NCBI RefSeq assembly: GCF_000423345.1
Contig: NZ_AUHU01000012.1
Coordinates: 62,001-126,000, forward strand
Reading direction: 5' to 3'
Length of the DNA: 64,000 bases
Source of the DNA: Marinimicrobium agarilyticum DSM 16975
GTDB taxonomy: Bacteria > Pseudomonadota > Gammaproteobacteria > Pseudomonadales > Cellvibrionaceae
The position numbers were made by a program, and so were the translations under genes. Shown here in pieces: positions 8,996 to 17,105 of this stretch. Below the pieces are notes generated by a model. The model saw only the letters and a list, made by a program, of their open reading frames with translations. It was not told the DNA's origin and did no database searches. Every line of letters begins with the position of its first letter. Within the stretch, counting starts at the first letter, position 1.

Positions 8996-9997
8996 CTAGC
9001 GGATGATGTGACCGGAGTGGTGGCCGTTGGCGATGTGTTGAATCTCTGCTTCCGAGCACCAGTGCTGGTCGCCAGCGATGGTATGGGCCAGCGCGAAAGC
9101 GGCGGCGGCAAACTCAATACAGGCGGGTTCCGGCCAGCGATTGAGGTAGCCGTGAATCACACCGGCGGCGAAGGCATCGCCGGTCCCCAGACGGTCCAGA
9201 ATCCCGACGCTGATCTGCTGTGACTGATGCTGGCCCGCGTCCGACACCAGAACGCCGGCCACCGTGTTGTGATTGGCATCGTGATGATTCCTGGCGGTGG
9301 TGGCAGCGTCGACACCGAAGCGCTCTCGGAGAGAGGTCGCCGCCCCCGTGGCAACGGCCAGGGCGTCACCGGTGTAGTGCTCGTCAAAAACGTCGGCCAT
9401 AACGCCGGCGTTGCCCAGGGCGAGGTCCGTGTGTTCGAGAATGCGCTCGAAGTAGTCCCGTGCTTTTTCGGGGCGTTCCCACAGCGTGCGCCGGAAGTTC
9501 AAATCAAAACTGACGGACAAGCCCATGGCCTTGGCGGTGCGGGCCGCCTCGACGGTGGCCTCCGCGCATTGCGGGGAAATCGCCGGGGTGATGCCCGATA
9601 AATGCAACCATTGCTGCCCTTTGAGAACGGTATTCCAGTCAAATTCTTCGGGCGCCATTTGGGCGAGAGCGGAGTAAGCGCGGTCGTAAGTAACACGAGA
9701 GGGGCGGATGGAGGTGCCCAGTTCAATGAAGTAGGTTCCCAGGCGTTCGCCGCCCCGTTGAATGTGGCGTGTGTCGATGCCGAAGCGACGCAGGCTTGTA
9801 ACTGCCGCTTCCCCGACCGGGTTGTTGGGGATTTTGGTGACCATGTGGCAGTGGTGCCCCAACAGTGCCAGGGAGCTGGCAACGTTGCTTTCCGCCCCGG
9901 CGAAATCCATATTGAGTGTCTGACTTTGAGGCAGCGTGTCGAGATGGCGGCCGGGTGTCAGCCGCAACATGATTTCGCCAAAGGTCATAAAGCTCAT
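8996..9997 (-). CDS. kdgK: 2-keto-3-deoxygluconate kinase (PfkB family)
   Basis: A 333-residue sugar kinase of the PfkB/ribokinase fold. It begins MTFGEIMLRLTP and carries GTGDAFAAG near the C-terminal third, where the aspartate is the catalytic base. It phosphorylates 2-keto-3-deoxygluconate to KDPG using ATP in the cytoplasm. Its ATG overlaps the stop of the permease gene by four bases (ATGA), and the aldolase follows after 12 bases. In agar catabolism this kinase is where 3,6-anhydro-L-galactose carbon joins the Entner-Doudoroff lower half. Closely related kinases act on other deoxy-ketoacids, so substrate assignment rests partly on neighbours. Confidence 0.88.
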   Translation of the reverse strand: MSFMTFGEIMLRLTPGRHLDTLPQSQTLNMDFAGAESNVASSLALLGHHCHMVTKIPNNPVGEAAVTSLRRFGIDTRHIQRGGERLGTYFIELGTSIRPSRVTYDRAYSALAQMAPEEFDWNTVLKGQQWLHLSGITPAISPQCAEATVEAARTAKAMGLSVSFDLNFRRTLWERPEKARDYFERILEHTDLALGNAGVMADVFDEHYTGDALAVATGAATSLRERFGVDAATTARNHHDANHNTVAGVLVSDAGQHQSQQISVGILDRLGTGDAFAAGVIHGYLNRWPEPACIEFAAAAFALAHTIAGDQHWCSEAEIQHIANGHHSGHIIR

Positions 9998-11274
9998 GAC
10001 GTTGACTCCTCGGAAAGCTTGGGCTGCAGTTGGATGCGTTCGACTTTGCCGACCAAAAACAGGTAGGAGAGTAGGCCGACCACTGCGAGACCGGTCACCA
10101 GGAACAGGGCCGGTCGGAAGTCACCTTCGCGGGCGAGAAAGCCGATGGCCACGGGCACGGTAACGGCTGAGAGGGCACCGATAAAGTTGAAGCACCCCCC
10201 CACCAGGCCGACCATGTTTTTAGGCGCCAGCAAGGATACAAACACCCAATTAATGGAGGCGAGGCCGTTCCCAAAGAAAGTGAGCGAGAGAAAGAACGTC
10301 ACCCAGAAGGTGCTGTCCGCATAGTTGGCGCCCATGACAGAGCTGGACAGCAGCAAACCGGCAATGATGGGGGCTTTGCGCGCAACCTCGTTGGAAAAGC
10401 CCTTGCGGACCATTAAATCGGAGAAAAAGCCGGAGAGCAGCACACCACAAAAGGCCGCCAAAAATGGCACGGAGGCGAGAAAGCCGGTATTCAGGGTGTC
10501 ATAGCCCCGGTACTCTTTCAGGTACGTCGGGAACCAGGTCAGAAAAAAGATGAGCGTTCCGCCCAGGCAGAATTGACCGATGTACACGCCCCACAGTTTG
10601 CGGTTGGAGAACGCCACCTTCAGGTTGTACCAGGAAAGGCCGGCTTGCGGTTCGGCCACTGGCGGTTTTTCTCCTGCCTCGCGCGGTTTTTCGTCGGGGT
10701 CCCGGTACACAAAAAACCAGACCGCTGCCCAAATGAAACCGATCAGGGCCGAAACGATAAACAGGCCACGCCAACCAAACAGGTCCTGAATAAAGGCGAG
10801 TACCGGCATTAGAAAAGCCAACCCGATGAACTGACCCGAGGTGTAAATCGCAATGGCGCTGGCTCGCTGTTCCACTGGAAACCAGCGCGTCACAATTTTA
10901 TTGTTGGCGGGGTAGGAGGGGGCTTCAAAAAAACCGATGGCCATTCGACAGCCCACCAGGGCGGCCATTGAACTGACCAACCCCTGGATAAGAGTGGCCA
11001 TCGACCAGGCCACCAGAATAAAGGGGTAGAGAATGCGGGTTTTTACCAAGTCGACCACCATGCCCCCGGGTATTTGCATGATGGAGTAGGTCCAGGCAAA
11101 GGCGGAAAACAAGATGCCCATCTGTACCGTCGACAGTCCCAGGTCTTCCGACATGGCGCTGGCGGCCACCGAAATATTGGTCCTGTCCATGTAGTTGATG
11201 ACCACACTGATGAAAATCAGCGCCAGGATGGTGCCTTTTTTACGGGGCTTGTGGGGTTGCTCGGATGCACTCAT
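9994..11274 (-). CDS. MFS permease, anion:cation symporter (hexuronate/sugar-acid) type
   Basis: A 426-residue membrane protein with about 12 hydrophobic segments and a short basic N-terminus. INYMDRTNIS in the first segment and FFEAPSYPANNKIVTRWFP in the fourth-segment region are landmarks of the ACS family, which includes ExuT-, GarP- and GudP-like sugar-acid transporters. It probably moves an acidic sugar such as anhydrogalactonate, KDG or galactonate across the inner membrane with a cation. It lies between the cycloisomerase and kinase genes and overlaps the kinase start by four bases, so supply to this pathway is likely. The precise substrate cannot be read from sequence. Confidence 0.85.
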   Translation of the reverse strand: MSASEQPHKPRKKGTILALIFISVVINYMDRTNISVAASAMSEDLGLSTVQMGILFSAFAWTYSIMQIPGGMVVDLVKTRILYPFILVAWSMATLIQGLVSSMAALVGCRMAIGFFEAPSYPANNKIVTRWFPVEQRASAIAIYTSGQFIGLAFLMPVLAFIQDLFGWRGLFIVSALIGFIWAAVWFFVYRDPDEKPREAGEKPPVAEPQAGLSWYNLKVAFSNRKLWGVYIGQFCLGGTLIFFLTWFPTYLKEYRGYDTLNTGFLASVPFLAAFCGVLLSGFFSDLMVRKGFSNEVARKAPIIAGLLLSSSVMGANYADSTFWVTFFLSLTFFGNGLASINWVFVSLLAPKNMVGLVGGCFNFIGALSAVTVPVAIGFLAREGDFRPALFLVTGLAVVGLLSYLFLVGKVERIQLQPKLSEESTS

Positions 11275-11302
11275 AAAATGGATACCGGGTTGTTATTGGG
11301 GG

Positions 11303-12457
11303 TTACCAGTTGGTGTAGGAGCCGTCCGGTCTGATCAGACGCGGCGGTTCCCAAAACTCAAAGTGTTGCGACTGGATGGCGGTCTCATCGACGTCTATAC
11401 CCAGGCCGGGGGCATCGCTGACCGTGAAGTGGTTGTCACTCAGGGTCGGTAGGGCTCCAAAAACCCGCTCGTGCTCACTCATGTCTCCGTCGTAGGGCGA
11501 CAGCTCCAGCCAGGCCAGGTTGGGAATGGCCGCGCAGTAGTGAACAGATGCGGCCGTGCACAGCGGGCTTAGCGGGTTGTGCGGCATCATGTCGATGTAC
11601 TGGCTTTCGCACATGGCGGTGATTTTGGCCGCTTCGGTAAACCCGCCGGCATTGCACAAATCAATACGCCCGAACTGCGTCAGGTTCTGATTCACGTAGG
11701 GCGCAAAGGCCCACTTGCTGGTGAGCTCTTCACCAATGGCCAGGGGAATATCCACCGATTGCCGAAGAGCCTGGTAGGCGGCGGGGCTTTCATCCCGAAT
11801 GGGCTCTTCCAGAAAGTCCAGAGTGCCGGTGGGCATGCGCTGACAAAAAGACAGGGTTTCCGCCACGGACAGCCGGTGGTGGTAGTCAATGCCCAGCACG
11901 GTTTCGGGGCCAAGTTGCTCTCTCGCGCGCGTCAACCAGTGCGCCGCGCTGGCCAGTGAGCGCCGCGGGTCAAACTCGGTGGCCTGGCCGGGGCGGCCGT
12001 GTTCACCGGTGGTGGCTCGGATGACGGACCAGCCCTCGCTCTGCTTTTGCAGAAGGTCGTCTACAAAAGCCTCGCCGAAGGGCAGGGTGGAGGTGATAAA
12101 CAGAGGAATACGCTCGCGCTGCTTGCCGCCAAGCAACTGATACACCGGTTGGTTCAGGGCTTTACCCAGCAGGTCGTGAAGCGCGATATCAATGGCGGAA
12201 ATGGCGGCGGAGAGCACCCGTCCACCCTCGAAATATTGGCTTCGGTACATCTCTTGCCAAAGCGCTCCGATATCGGTGGCGGACCGCCCGATCAGAAATT
12301 CCCGGAAGTGCTCAATGGCTCCCACGACGGCCCGTTCGCGACCCGAGAGCCCGGACTCGCCCCATCCGTGAATTCCCTCGTCGGTTTCAACCTTGACCAG
12401 ACAGACGTTTCGAAAGCCCAGCCAAAAGGCGTAGGGCTTGATGGCGGTAATTTTCAT
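11303..12457 (-). CDS. Enolase-superfamily sugar-acid dehydratase/cycloisomerase, likely 3,6-anhydro-L-galactonate cycloisomerase
   Basis: A 384-residue enzyme of the mandelate racemase/muconate lactonizing group. Metal ligands are visible in GIDYHH, FLEEP and IGEEL, followed by RIDLCNAGGFTEA and a conserved PHNPLSP loop. In agar degraders such as Vibrio sp. EJY3 a member of this group converts 3,6-anhydro-L-galactonate to 2-keto-3-deoxy-L-galactonate; galactonate or other acid-sugar dehydratases are the alternative. I prefer the cycloisomerase because a KDG kinase, KDPG aldolase, agarase and GH117 occur in the window. The ATG at 12457 overlaps the GntR stop by four bases, which supports it over the longer frame to 12484. 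Confidence 0.8.
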   Translation of the reverse strand: MKITAIKPYAFWLGFRNVCLVKVETDEGIHGWGESGLSGRERAVVGAIEHFREFLIGRSATDIGALWQEMYRSQYFEGGRVLSAAISAIDIALHDLLGKALNQPVYQLLGGKQRERIPLFITSTLPFGEAFVDDLLQKQSEGWSVIRATTGEHGRPGQATEFDPRRSLASAAHWLTRAREQLGPETVLGIDYHHRLSVAETLSFCQRMPTGTLDFLEEPIRDESPAAYQALRQSVDIPLAIGEELTSKWAFAPYVNQNLTQFGRIDLCNAGGFTEAAKITAMCESQYIDMMPHNPLSPLCTAASVHYCAAIPNLAWLELSPYDGDMSEHERVFGALPTLSDNHFTVSDAPGLGIDVDETAIQSQHFEFWEPPRLIRPDGSYTNW

Positions 12458-13128
12458 CGGTGTGACCTGACCAGCCGGGACCAATAGTCCCCGCCGCTGT
12501 GAATATGTTGGACCAATGCGGCGCGGGCTGCGGTTTTGTCACGCTGACGCAGCGGCGCAATGATGGCTTCATGCTCATCAATGGCGGTTTGAATGCGCGA
12601 GCCACTGATGGGCATGTTGGCGTGCAGGGCCAGCAGCCTCAGCCGCTGGCGTTTCCAAAGGTCGACCACATCCCGGTTGTAGTGGTGGCGGTACATCTCC
12701 CAGTGGAAAAGGGTGTCCAGCTCCTTGAACCGGTCGACGTCTTTGGTGGTGAGCGCCTTCATCTCTTCGAGCAAAGCCTCCAGGCGGGCCAGCGGGGCTT
12801 CCGTGTGCTCTTCGATAAACCAGTCCAGTAAATAGGGTTCCAGTAGCTGCAACAGTTCATAGACGTCGCGCATGGTGGTGTACTCGAAGTGCATGACCCG
12901 CGCGCCACTGTTGCGCTGAAAACTCACCAGACCTTCGCCCTGCAGTTGTTTGAGGGCTTCCCGCACCGGGTTGATGCTGGTGGCATAGCGTTGCGCGAGA
13001 GCAGTGGTCACCAGGCGGTCACCACTCACGAACACCCCCCGGGCGATGTCCTCCAGCAGGCGGGTATAGACGGTTCCGGGCTCACTGAAGAGGCGGGAAA
13101 ACAAAGATTCTTGCGTGTTATCAGTCAT
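12454..13128 (-). CDS. GntR-family transcriptional regulator (FadR/FCD subfamily)
   Basis: A 224-residue regulator. An N-terminal winged helix (about residues 15-85) shows the GntR signature: GDRLVTTALAQRYATSINPVREALKQL. The C-terminal two-thirds is all-helical FCD with spaced His/Asp residues (FHWEMYRHH, HANM, DEHEAI) able to hold a metal and a sugar-acid ligand. It is the first gene of the cycloisomerase-permease-kinase-aldolase-GH50 operon. A perfect ATTGTAGACAAT palindrome lies 16 bases before its start, consistent with autoregulation. The same palindrome type occurs before eight other units, making this protein the best candidate for the regulator of that set. Ligand and sign of control are inferred only. 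Confidence 0.88.
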   Translation of the reverse strand: MTDNTQESLFSRLFSEPGTVYTRLLEDIARGVFVSGDRLVTTALAQRYATSINPVREALKQLQGEGLVSFQRNSGARVMHFEYTTMRDVYELLQLLEPYLLDWFIEEHTEAPLARLEALLEEMKALTTKDVDRFKELDTLFHWEMYRHHYNRDVVDLWKRQRLRLLALHANMPISGSRIQTAIDEHEAIIAPLRQRDKTAARAALVQHIHSGGDYWSRLVRSHR

Positions 13129-13143
13129 AAATTATGTGCAATC

Positions 13144-13155
13144 ATTGTAGACAAT
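13144..13155. promoter_or_regulatory. Perfect palindromic operator upstream of the GntR operon
   Basis: ATTGTAGACAAT is a 12-base site with five-base inverted arms around two central bases. It sits 16 bases upstream of the GntR start codon, where a repressor would block transcription. It is the cleanest of the sites in this window. The rest of the 224-base gap holds only the hairpin at 13293-13316. Confidence 0.65.
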
Positions 13156-13292
13156 AAACATAATAATGTCTGTGTTTTGGGTGAATTGCAAGGGGTGAGC
13201 GTAGAGGCAGCAGCGAGCGCGGCTGTTTAGAGCTGTCGGGCGCCGGGGCTCAAAGGGGCGCGAGCTAGGGGGAGAGGCTCTCTGGAGGGGAA

Positions 13293-13316
13293 GCCCCGCC
13301 CGGAAGCGAGCGGGGC
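13293..13316 (-). terminator. GC-rich hairpin after the CBM6 gene
   Basis: GCCCCGC (13293-13299) pairs with GCGGGGC (13310-13316), 37 bases 3' of the CBM6 gene stop. No long T-run follows on the minus strand, so termination strength is uncertain. Confidence 0.45.
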
Positions 13317-13352
13317 CATTGCGGGTGTTATTCACCCGCTGCAAATGGTGGG

Positions 13353-14828
13353 CTAGAGAAATTCGTCAAAAAATGACTGGTGGTTGTGCAGGTGGTTAAA
13401 CCCGAAGATCCAGGTATCTTCCACGGTATCTGAGAAGTCCATGCCGCCGTCACGAATGGTGGGGTTTTTCCAGCCGGGGTGGTGTTCAATGCTGTAATCC
13501 GCAACTCGTTTGGCTTCGGCCCAGATGTCACCGACCTGCGAATCGTTCAGCACGCGACTCCATTGGCTGGTGTCTTTGCTGTTAAAACCGGGGGAGCCGT
13601 TGCCGACAGAGTTTCCGTCGTCAATTTTGCGGTAATCCGTCTGGTTTTGAACGTAGGTGAGGTCAGCGTTGGTGGTCTGGTCCTGATTCCAGTTGCTGTG
13701 CTGAACCAGATGGATACGCTGCTGGGTATTGATGCCCGGCATATCTTGCTGAATGCGACGCACCAGGTCGGCGCTGAAGTCGGACTGGCCGGCCTCCTGA
13801 ATCCAGATGTCGCCCCCGCTACTCAGCACCGATGAGGCGATACCGTAGACCTCGTTTAGCGCGCCGCTGCGGTTGTTGTGGGCATCGGACCAGCGGTTGT
13901 TCCCGAACGCCAGGTTAAACAAGTGCTCCGCCTCAATGTAGGTACCCCCTTGCGTGCCGTAGGCCCCGGCAACGGCGTGGTAGTTCACGTTCTGGAAACG
14001 GCTGTCGTGCAACATGGTGGCAAAAGCCGCGACGGTATGGAGGTCGTCCGGGTCCGGGCGCAGGTCATAATTGGCCAACAGCAAGTCTTGGCTGGCGTCG
14101 AAATGGCCAATCATTTCGCTTCCACCGCCATTGTCGCCACCGGCTTGGGCGAGCTCAAACCAGTTGAGGTTGAAGCCTCCGGATTGCACCTGAACCCTCA
14201 AGGTGTGATTGCCGGCGGAGAGTTGCCCTAAGTCAACTGTTAGCGTCTGCCAGCTTTGCCAGCCCCCGGTGGCGCTGACCTGGATGCCGCCGGCACGCTG
14301 GCTGCCGTCGATCTCCAGGGTGAACAGGCCACCTCCGGGGTTGGAAGCGACCCGAATCTTGGCCTCATAAGCGCCGGCCGTTTGTACGGACAGGTCGTAT
14401 TCCAACCACTCGTTGGTTTCGATCCAGCCGACGTTGTATTCGCCGCCGTTGTCAGTGGTGGTTTGGATGTCCACGGCGTCCTGGCGGTATTCGCCGCCGA
14501 GGTTTTGAGCGGTGGTATCGGAAAAACGAGCGTAGTCCTCCGCCTGCACATAACCGGGCACCGAGTACCGGTTGTCAGACCCCGGATCGGTGTCGCCGCC
14601 ATCGTCCAGCTCGTCGCAGCGTTGGCCGCCGCACATGCAAACGCTTGATGAGGACCAGCTGTTGGCACAGTCGGTCGCCTGACTGCCAAACAGGGATTGG
14701 CATTCGGAGGTGAGGTCGCACTGGTCCTGTGCCAGAGCGGGGCTGTGAAGGCCAACGAGCAATGCCGCCGTGACCAGGCCTTTGAGCGCAAGCTCAATGG
14801 GTGTTCGCACACTGTGAATCAACTTCAT
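13353..14828 (-). CDS. Secreted CBM6 protein with an unassigned C-terminal domain
   Basis: A 491-residue secreted protein. The signal peptide ends near SPALAQ; a short Cys-rich module follows (six Cys, including SVCMCGGQRC), then an acidic linker, a CBM6 (about residues 85-225: YVQAEDYARF, WLEYDLSV, FNLNWFEL), and a C-terminal domain of about 260 residues. CBM6 binds beta-glycan ends; agar-binding versions are well known. The C-terminal domain has YDLRPDPDDLHT, which resembles the Asp-rich metal loop of nucleoside-hydrolase-like folds, but I cannot assign an activity. The start at 14828 has AAGGAG six bases upstream and begins the leader. An operator-like site lies about 155 bases upstream. 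It may be a new glycan-active domain or a binding protein. Confidence 0.8.
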   Translation of the reverse strand: MKLIHSVRTPIELALKGLVTAALLVGLHSPALAQDQCDLTSECQSLFGSQATDCANSWSSSSVCMCGGQRCDELDDGGDTDPGSDNRYSVPGYVQAEDYARFSDTTAQNLGGEYRQDAVDIQTTTDNGGEYNVGWIETNEWLEYDLSVQTAGAYEAKIRVASNPGGGLFTLEIDGSQRAGGIQVSATGGWQSWQTLTVDLGQLSAGNHTLRVQVQSGGFNLNWFELAQAGGDNGGGSEMIGHFDASQDLLLANYDLRPDPDDLHTVAAFATMLHDSRFQNVNYHAVAGAYGTQGGTYIEAEHLFNLAFGNNRWSDAHNNRSGALNEVYGIASSVLSSGGDIWIQEAGQSDFSADLVRRIQQDMPGINTQQRIHLVQHSNWNQDQTTNADLTYVQNQTDYRKIDDGNSVGNGSPGFNSKDTSQWSRVLNDSQVGDIWAEAKRVADYSIEHHPGWKNPTIRDGGMDFSDTVEDTWIFGFNHLHNHQSFFDEFL

Positions 14829-14981
14829 TGTAAGCTCCTTAGCGTGTGGTGCCGCACGCTTACCCCTTGCGTCACCGTTGCGAGAATGTGAGGTGAATGG
14901 AGTGCTGCTGTGAGGTGACCGCATTCGCCGCGATGCACCTCGGGAGCCATGGTAAGGAGGGTGTTGAGGGGAATCTGCCTA

Positions 14982-14993
14982 ATTGTTCACAGT
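14982..14993. promoter_or_regulatory. Operator-like site upstream of the CBM6 gene
   Basis: ATTGTTCACAGT fits ATTGTNNACA(A/G)T. It lies in the 276-base gap between the CBM6 start and the dehydrogenase stop. Next to it on the plus strand are T-rich tracts and a small GGCG-TTTTT-CGCC hairpin (about 15035-15053), which in minus orientation could end transcription from the dehydrogenase gene only weakly because the flanking run is A-rich. Confidence 0.5.
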
Positions 14994-15104
14994 TAACATT
15001 TTTCGGTCCTTGATTGGCATTTTAGCCCGTTTTTTGGCGTTTTTCGCCGCTTTTTATGGGTTTTTGGGCGACAGTCGAGGGCGATAAGGGCTTGCCCGAA
15101 CGAC

Positions 15105-15797
15105 TTACCAGCGTATGGGCGCTCCCTCCGAGTCAAAAAAGCCACCGGATTGCTCGAGCTGCAGTTGTTCGATGGTTTGTGCGATCGCTTGCGCCGCCTG
15201 TTCCACAGAGGTGGGGGCATCGTTGCCTCCCATATCGGTCTTGACCCAGCCGGGACTGATTGCCGCGGTAATAATGCCGCGCTCCGCCAGTTTGTGCGCA
15301 AGCCTGTGGGTCAGCAGATTCAGCGCCACTTTGCTCATGGCGTATTCCTCAAACGGGCCGTCAGCCCCGATATTTTCCGCAATTGACGCCAGGCCGGAGC
15401 TGAGCTGGATAACGCGGGCTCCTTGGGCGAGGTTGTCCCGCAGGGCTTGTATCAGCAGTGCCGGCCCGACCGCGTTGCTCTGGTAGCTGTCGATAAAGGC
15501 GGCTCGTGTCCAGCTTCCCAGAGGCTGGTGGTTGGTGGTGCCGGCGTTGTTGATCATGATGTCGATAGGGCCCACCGCTTTAAGGCCCTGAGCGCACTGT
15601 TCAATCGATAGGTCGTCCTGTAAGTCCAGCGCGACCGGTGTCAGTTGCCCGCTGGCGTTTTTCGCCGGTCCTTTCCAGCCCTCGGTGCTACTGCCGGGGC
15701 GGTGGGTCGCCAGTACGTGATGCCCCTGGGCGAGGTATTGTTGCACCAGACCCAGGCCGAGGCCCCGGTTGGCACCGGTAATCAGAATAGTGGCCAT
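15105..15797 (-). CDS. Short-chain dehydrogenase/reductase
   Basis: A 230-residue classical SDR. GANRGLGLG near the N-terminus is the TGxxxGxG cofactor motif, NNAG follows strand 4, and YAMSK supplies the catalytic Tyr and Lys, with the Ser in QLSSG. It uses NAD(P)H to oxidise or reduce a small hydroxyl or carbonyl compound in the cytoplasm. GGAG lies eight bases before the ATG. It starts 17 bases after the conserved lipoprotein gene. A tempting idea is that it serves the redox steps that convert 2-keto-3-deoxy-L-galactonate to KDG, which no other gene here obviously covers, but the sequence does not prove this. Confidence 0.85.
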   Translation of the reverse strand: MATILITGANRGLGLGLVQQYLAQGHHVLATHRPGSSTEGWKGPAKNASGQLTPVALDLQDDLSIEQCAQGLKAVGPIDIMINNAGTTNHQPLGSWTRAAFIDSYQSNAVGPALLIQALRDNLAQGARVIQLSSGLASIAENIGADGPFEEYAMSKVALNLLTHRLAHKLAERGIITAAISPGWVKTDMGGNDAPTSVEQAAQAIAQTIEQLQLEQSGGFFDSEGAPIRW

Positions 15798-15814
15798 TGC
15801 TATTTCTCCGTCAG

Positions 15815-17053
15815 TTAGTCGGTTGTATCGGCGGCCTGCGCAAACTGGCGCTCTATGGTGTCCAGGCTTACGCCCAGCGTTGCTTGTGCGAGCCTGTTCA
15901 ATGCTTGCCGATCACCCTGAAAATGCAGGGTAGTCTGCTGGTGGTGGGCGCTTTCGCCCTGTGTGAGCCGTAGGGCGGGGGAGGAGGATTCAAGCTCGTA
16001 AAATGGGCCGAAACGTTTACCGTCCTCCATTAAGCCGTCATTAAAAACGTTGATCACATCCCCTTTATAAGGCGCTTGCTCTGAAGACAGCGCGCCCGGC
16101 AGCCAGGTGGAGTTGACGTAGCGTTTGGCGGCCGGGTCAAAGGAAAAGACCACGAGCGTGAGCCGCTCCAGGGCCGGGTCCCAAGCGCCCATCAAGGGCA
16201 GGGTATGTTCGGGTGGGAGGCCGATTTTATTCATGTACTGGGCGTCGGCCCGGTAGTACACAGTACCGCCCACTACTTTCGTGTGAGACGCGCGGGTGTC
16301 ATTGAAATAGGGTGTGACTCCTGTCGGTTGCCCTCGGGTCGGAATGACGACGGTGTTGTGCGGGCTGGTCTCAAAGGCTCCCAGGTGCCACAGGGAGATC
16401 AGGCCGTTCTCGTCCCTCATGGCGCTCCCGGTATTGGTGATTTCCGTTTGCGCTTTGAAGCCGACGTAGTCCAGCCCCTGGGGAAGCTCGACCTTCAAAG
16501 CGTTTTCGATATGGTAGGCATCGAGAAGGTGGATACTGCGCTTAACGTCCAGATCAAGCACCTGCCCCTGATAGTTCTCCAGCTGTATCTGTTGGCTGAA
16601 CACCGCTTCCGTGGCGGTGCGGTGGAGGAGTTGATAGGGCTGCGTGGAGATGGCGGGTTGAAAACGCACGTTATCCCCCGTTTGTTCAACGCCCGGCTCA
16701 AAAAACAGGGAATAGGGCCCCGTTTCCGGCCCGAAGCTCAGTCGGTCTGCGCCGCCGACCGCCGCACTGGACACCCGTTCGGCTTGTGCCAAATAGTCCC
16801 GGTTGATCCAGCCGTGGCTTTCCCCTTGGTCCCCTCGGGCCGTGCTCACCATCACCCGCCCCTGTAGCTCGGCGAGAACCATCACTTTTCGAGGGCCATC
16901 CTCCAATACGACCGGGGACTGGTGGCGAGAGAGAAGCGCTAAATCCTGCGCAAAGGTCGGACGTGCAGGCGCCTGAGAGCAACCCGTCATAAGCGAGATA
17001 GACATGAGCAAAACCAGGGAAGCTGAAAGTGAAGAAAACAGACGGCAGTACAT
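15815..17053 (-). CDS. Conserved lipoprotein of unknown function (DUF6786-like)
   Basis: A 412-residue protein with a lipoprotein leader (SISLMTGC). The body is beta-rich, with SFGPETGPYSLFFEPG, WHLGAFETSPHNTVVIPT and GPFYELESSSPAL; these resemble the family I know as DUF6786, which is common in polysaccharide loci of Bacteroidetes and marine proteobacteria. The fold may be a galactose-mutarotase-like beta-sandwich, which would suit a carbohydrate-binding or epimerase role, but I see no certain catalytic residues. AAGGG before the ATG lies within a large inverted repeat (17058-17097). It leads into the dehydrogenase gene. Confidence 0.65.
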   Translation of the reverse strand: MYCRLFSSLSASLVLLMSISLMTGCSQAPARPTFAQDLALLSRHQSPVVLEDGPRKVMVLAELQGRVMVSTARGDQGESHGWINRDYLAQAERVSSAAVGGADRLSFGPETGPYSLFFEPGVEQTGDNVRFQPAISTQPYQLLHRTATEAVFSQQIQLENYQGQVLDLDVKRSIHLLDAYHIENALKVELPQGLDYVGFKAQTEITNTGSAMRDENGLISLWHLGAFETSPHNTVVIPTRGQPTGVTPYFNDTRASHTKVVGGTVYYRADAQYMNKIGLPPEHTLPLMGAWDPALERLTLVVFSFDPAAKRYVNSTWLPGALSSEQAPYKGDVINVFNDGLMEDGKRFGPFYELESSSPALRLTQGESAHHQQTTLHFQGDRQALNRLAQATLGVSLDTIERQFAQAADTTD

Positions 17054-17057
17054 AGCA

Positions 17058-17097
17058 CACCCTTATTGTTGACAGTCGTCAGTGTACAATAAGGGTG
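17058..17097. promoter_or_regulatory. Long inverted repeat with an operator-like site before the conserved lipoprotein gene
   Basis: CACCCTTATTGT (17058-17069) and ACAATAAGGGTG (17086-17097) are perfect 12-base arms around 16 bases. The left arm continues into ATTGTTGACAGT (17065-17076), a match to the window motif, and the right arm gives ATTGTACACT on the minus strand. The repeat starts five bases before the ATG and covers its ribosome-binding site, so it could act as a double operator or as an mRNA hairpin that masks translation. Confidence 0.6.
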
Positions 17098-17105
17098 CGG
17101 GGCTG

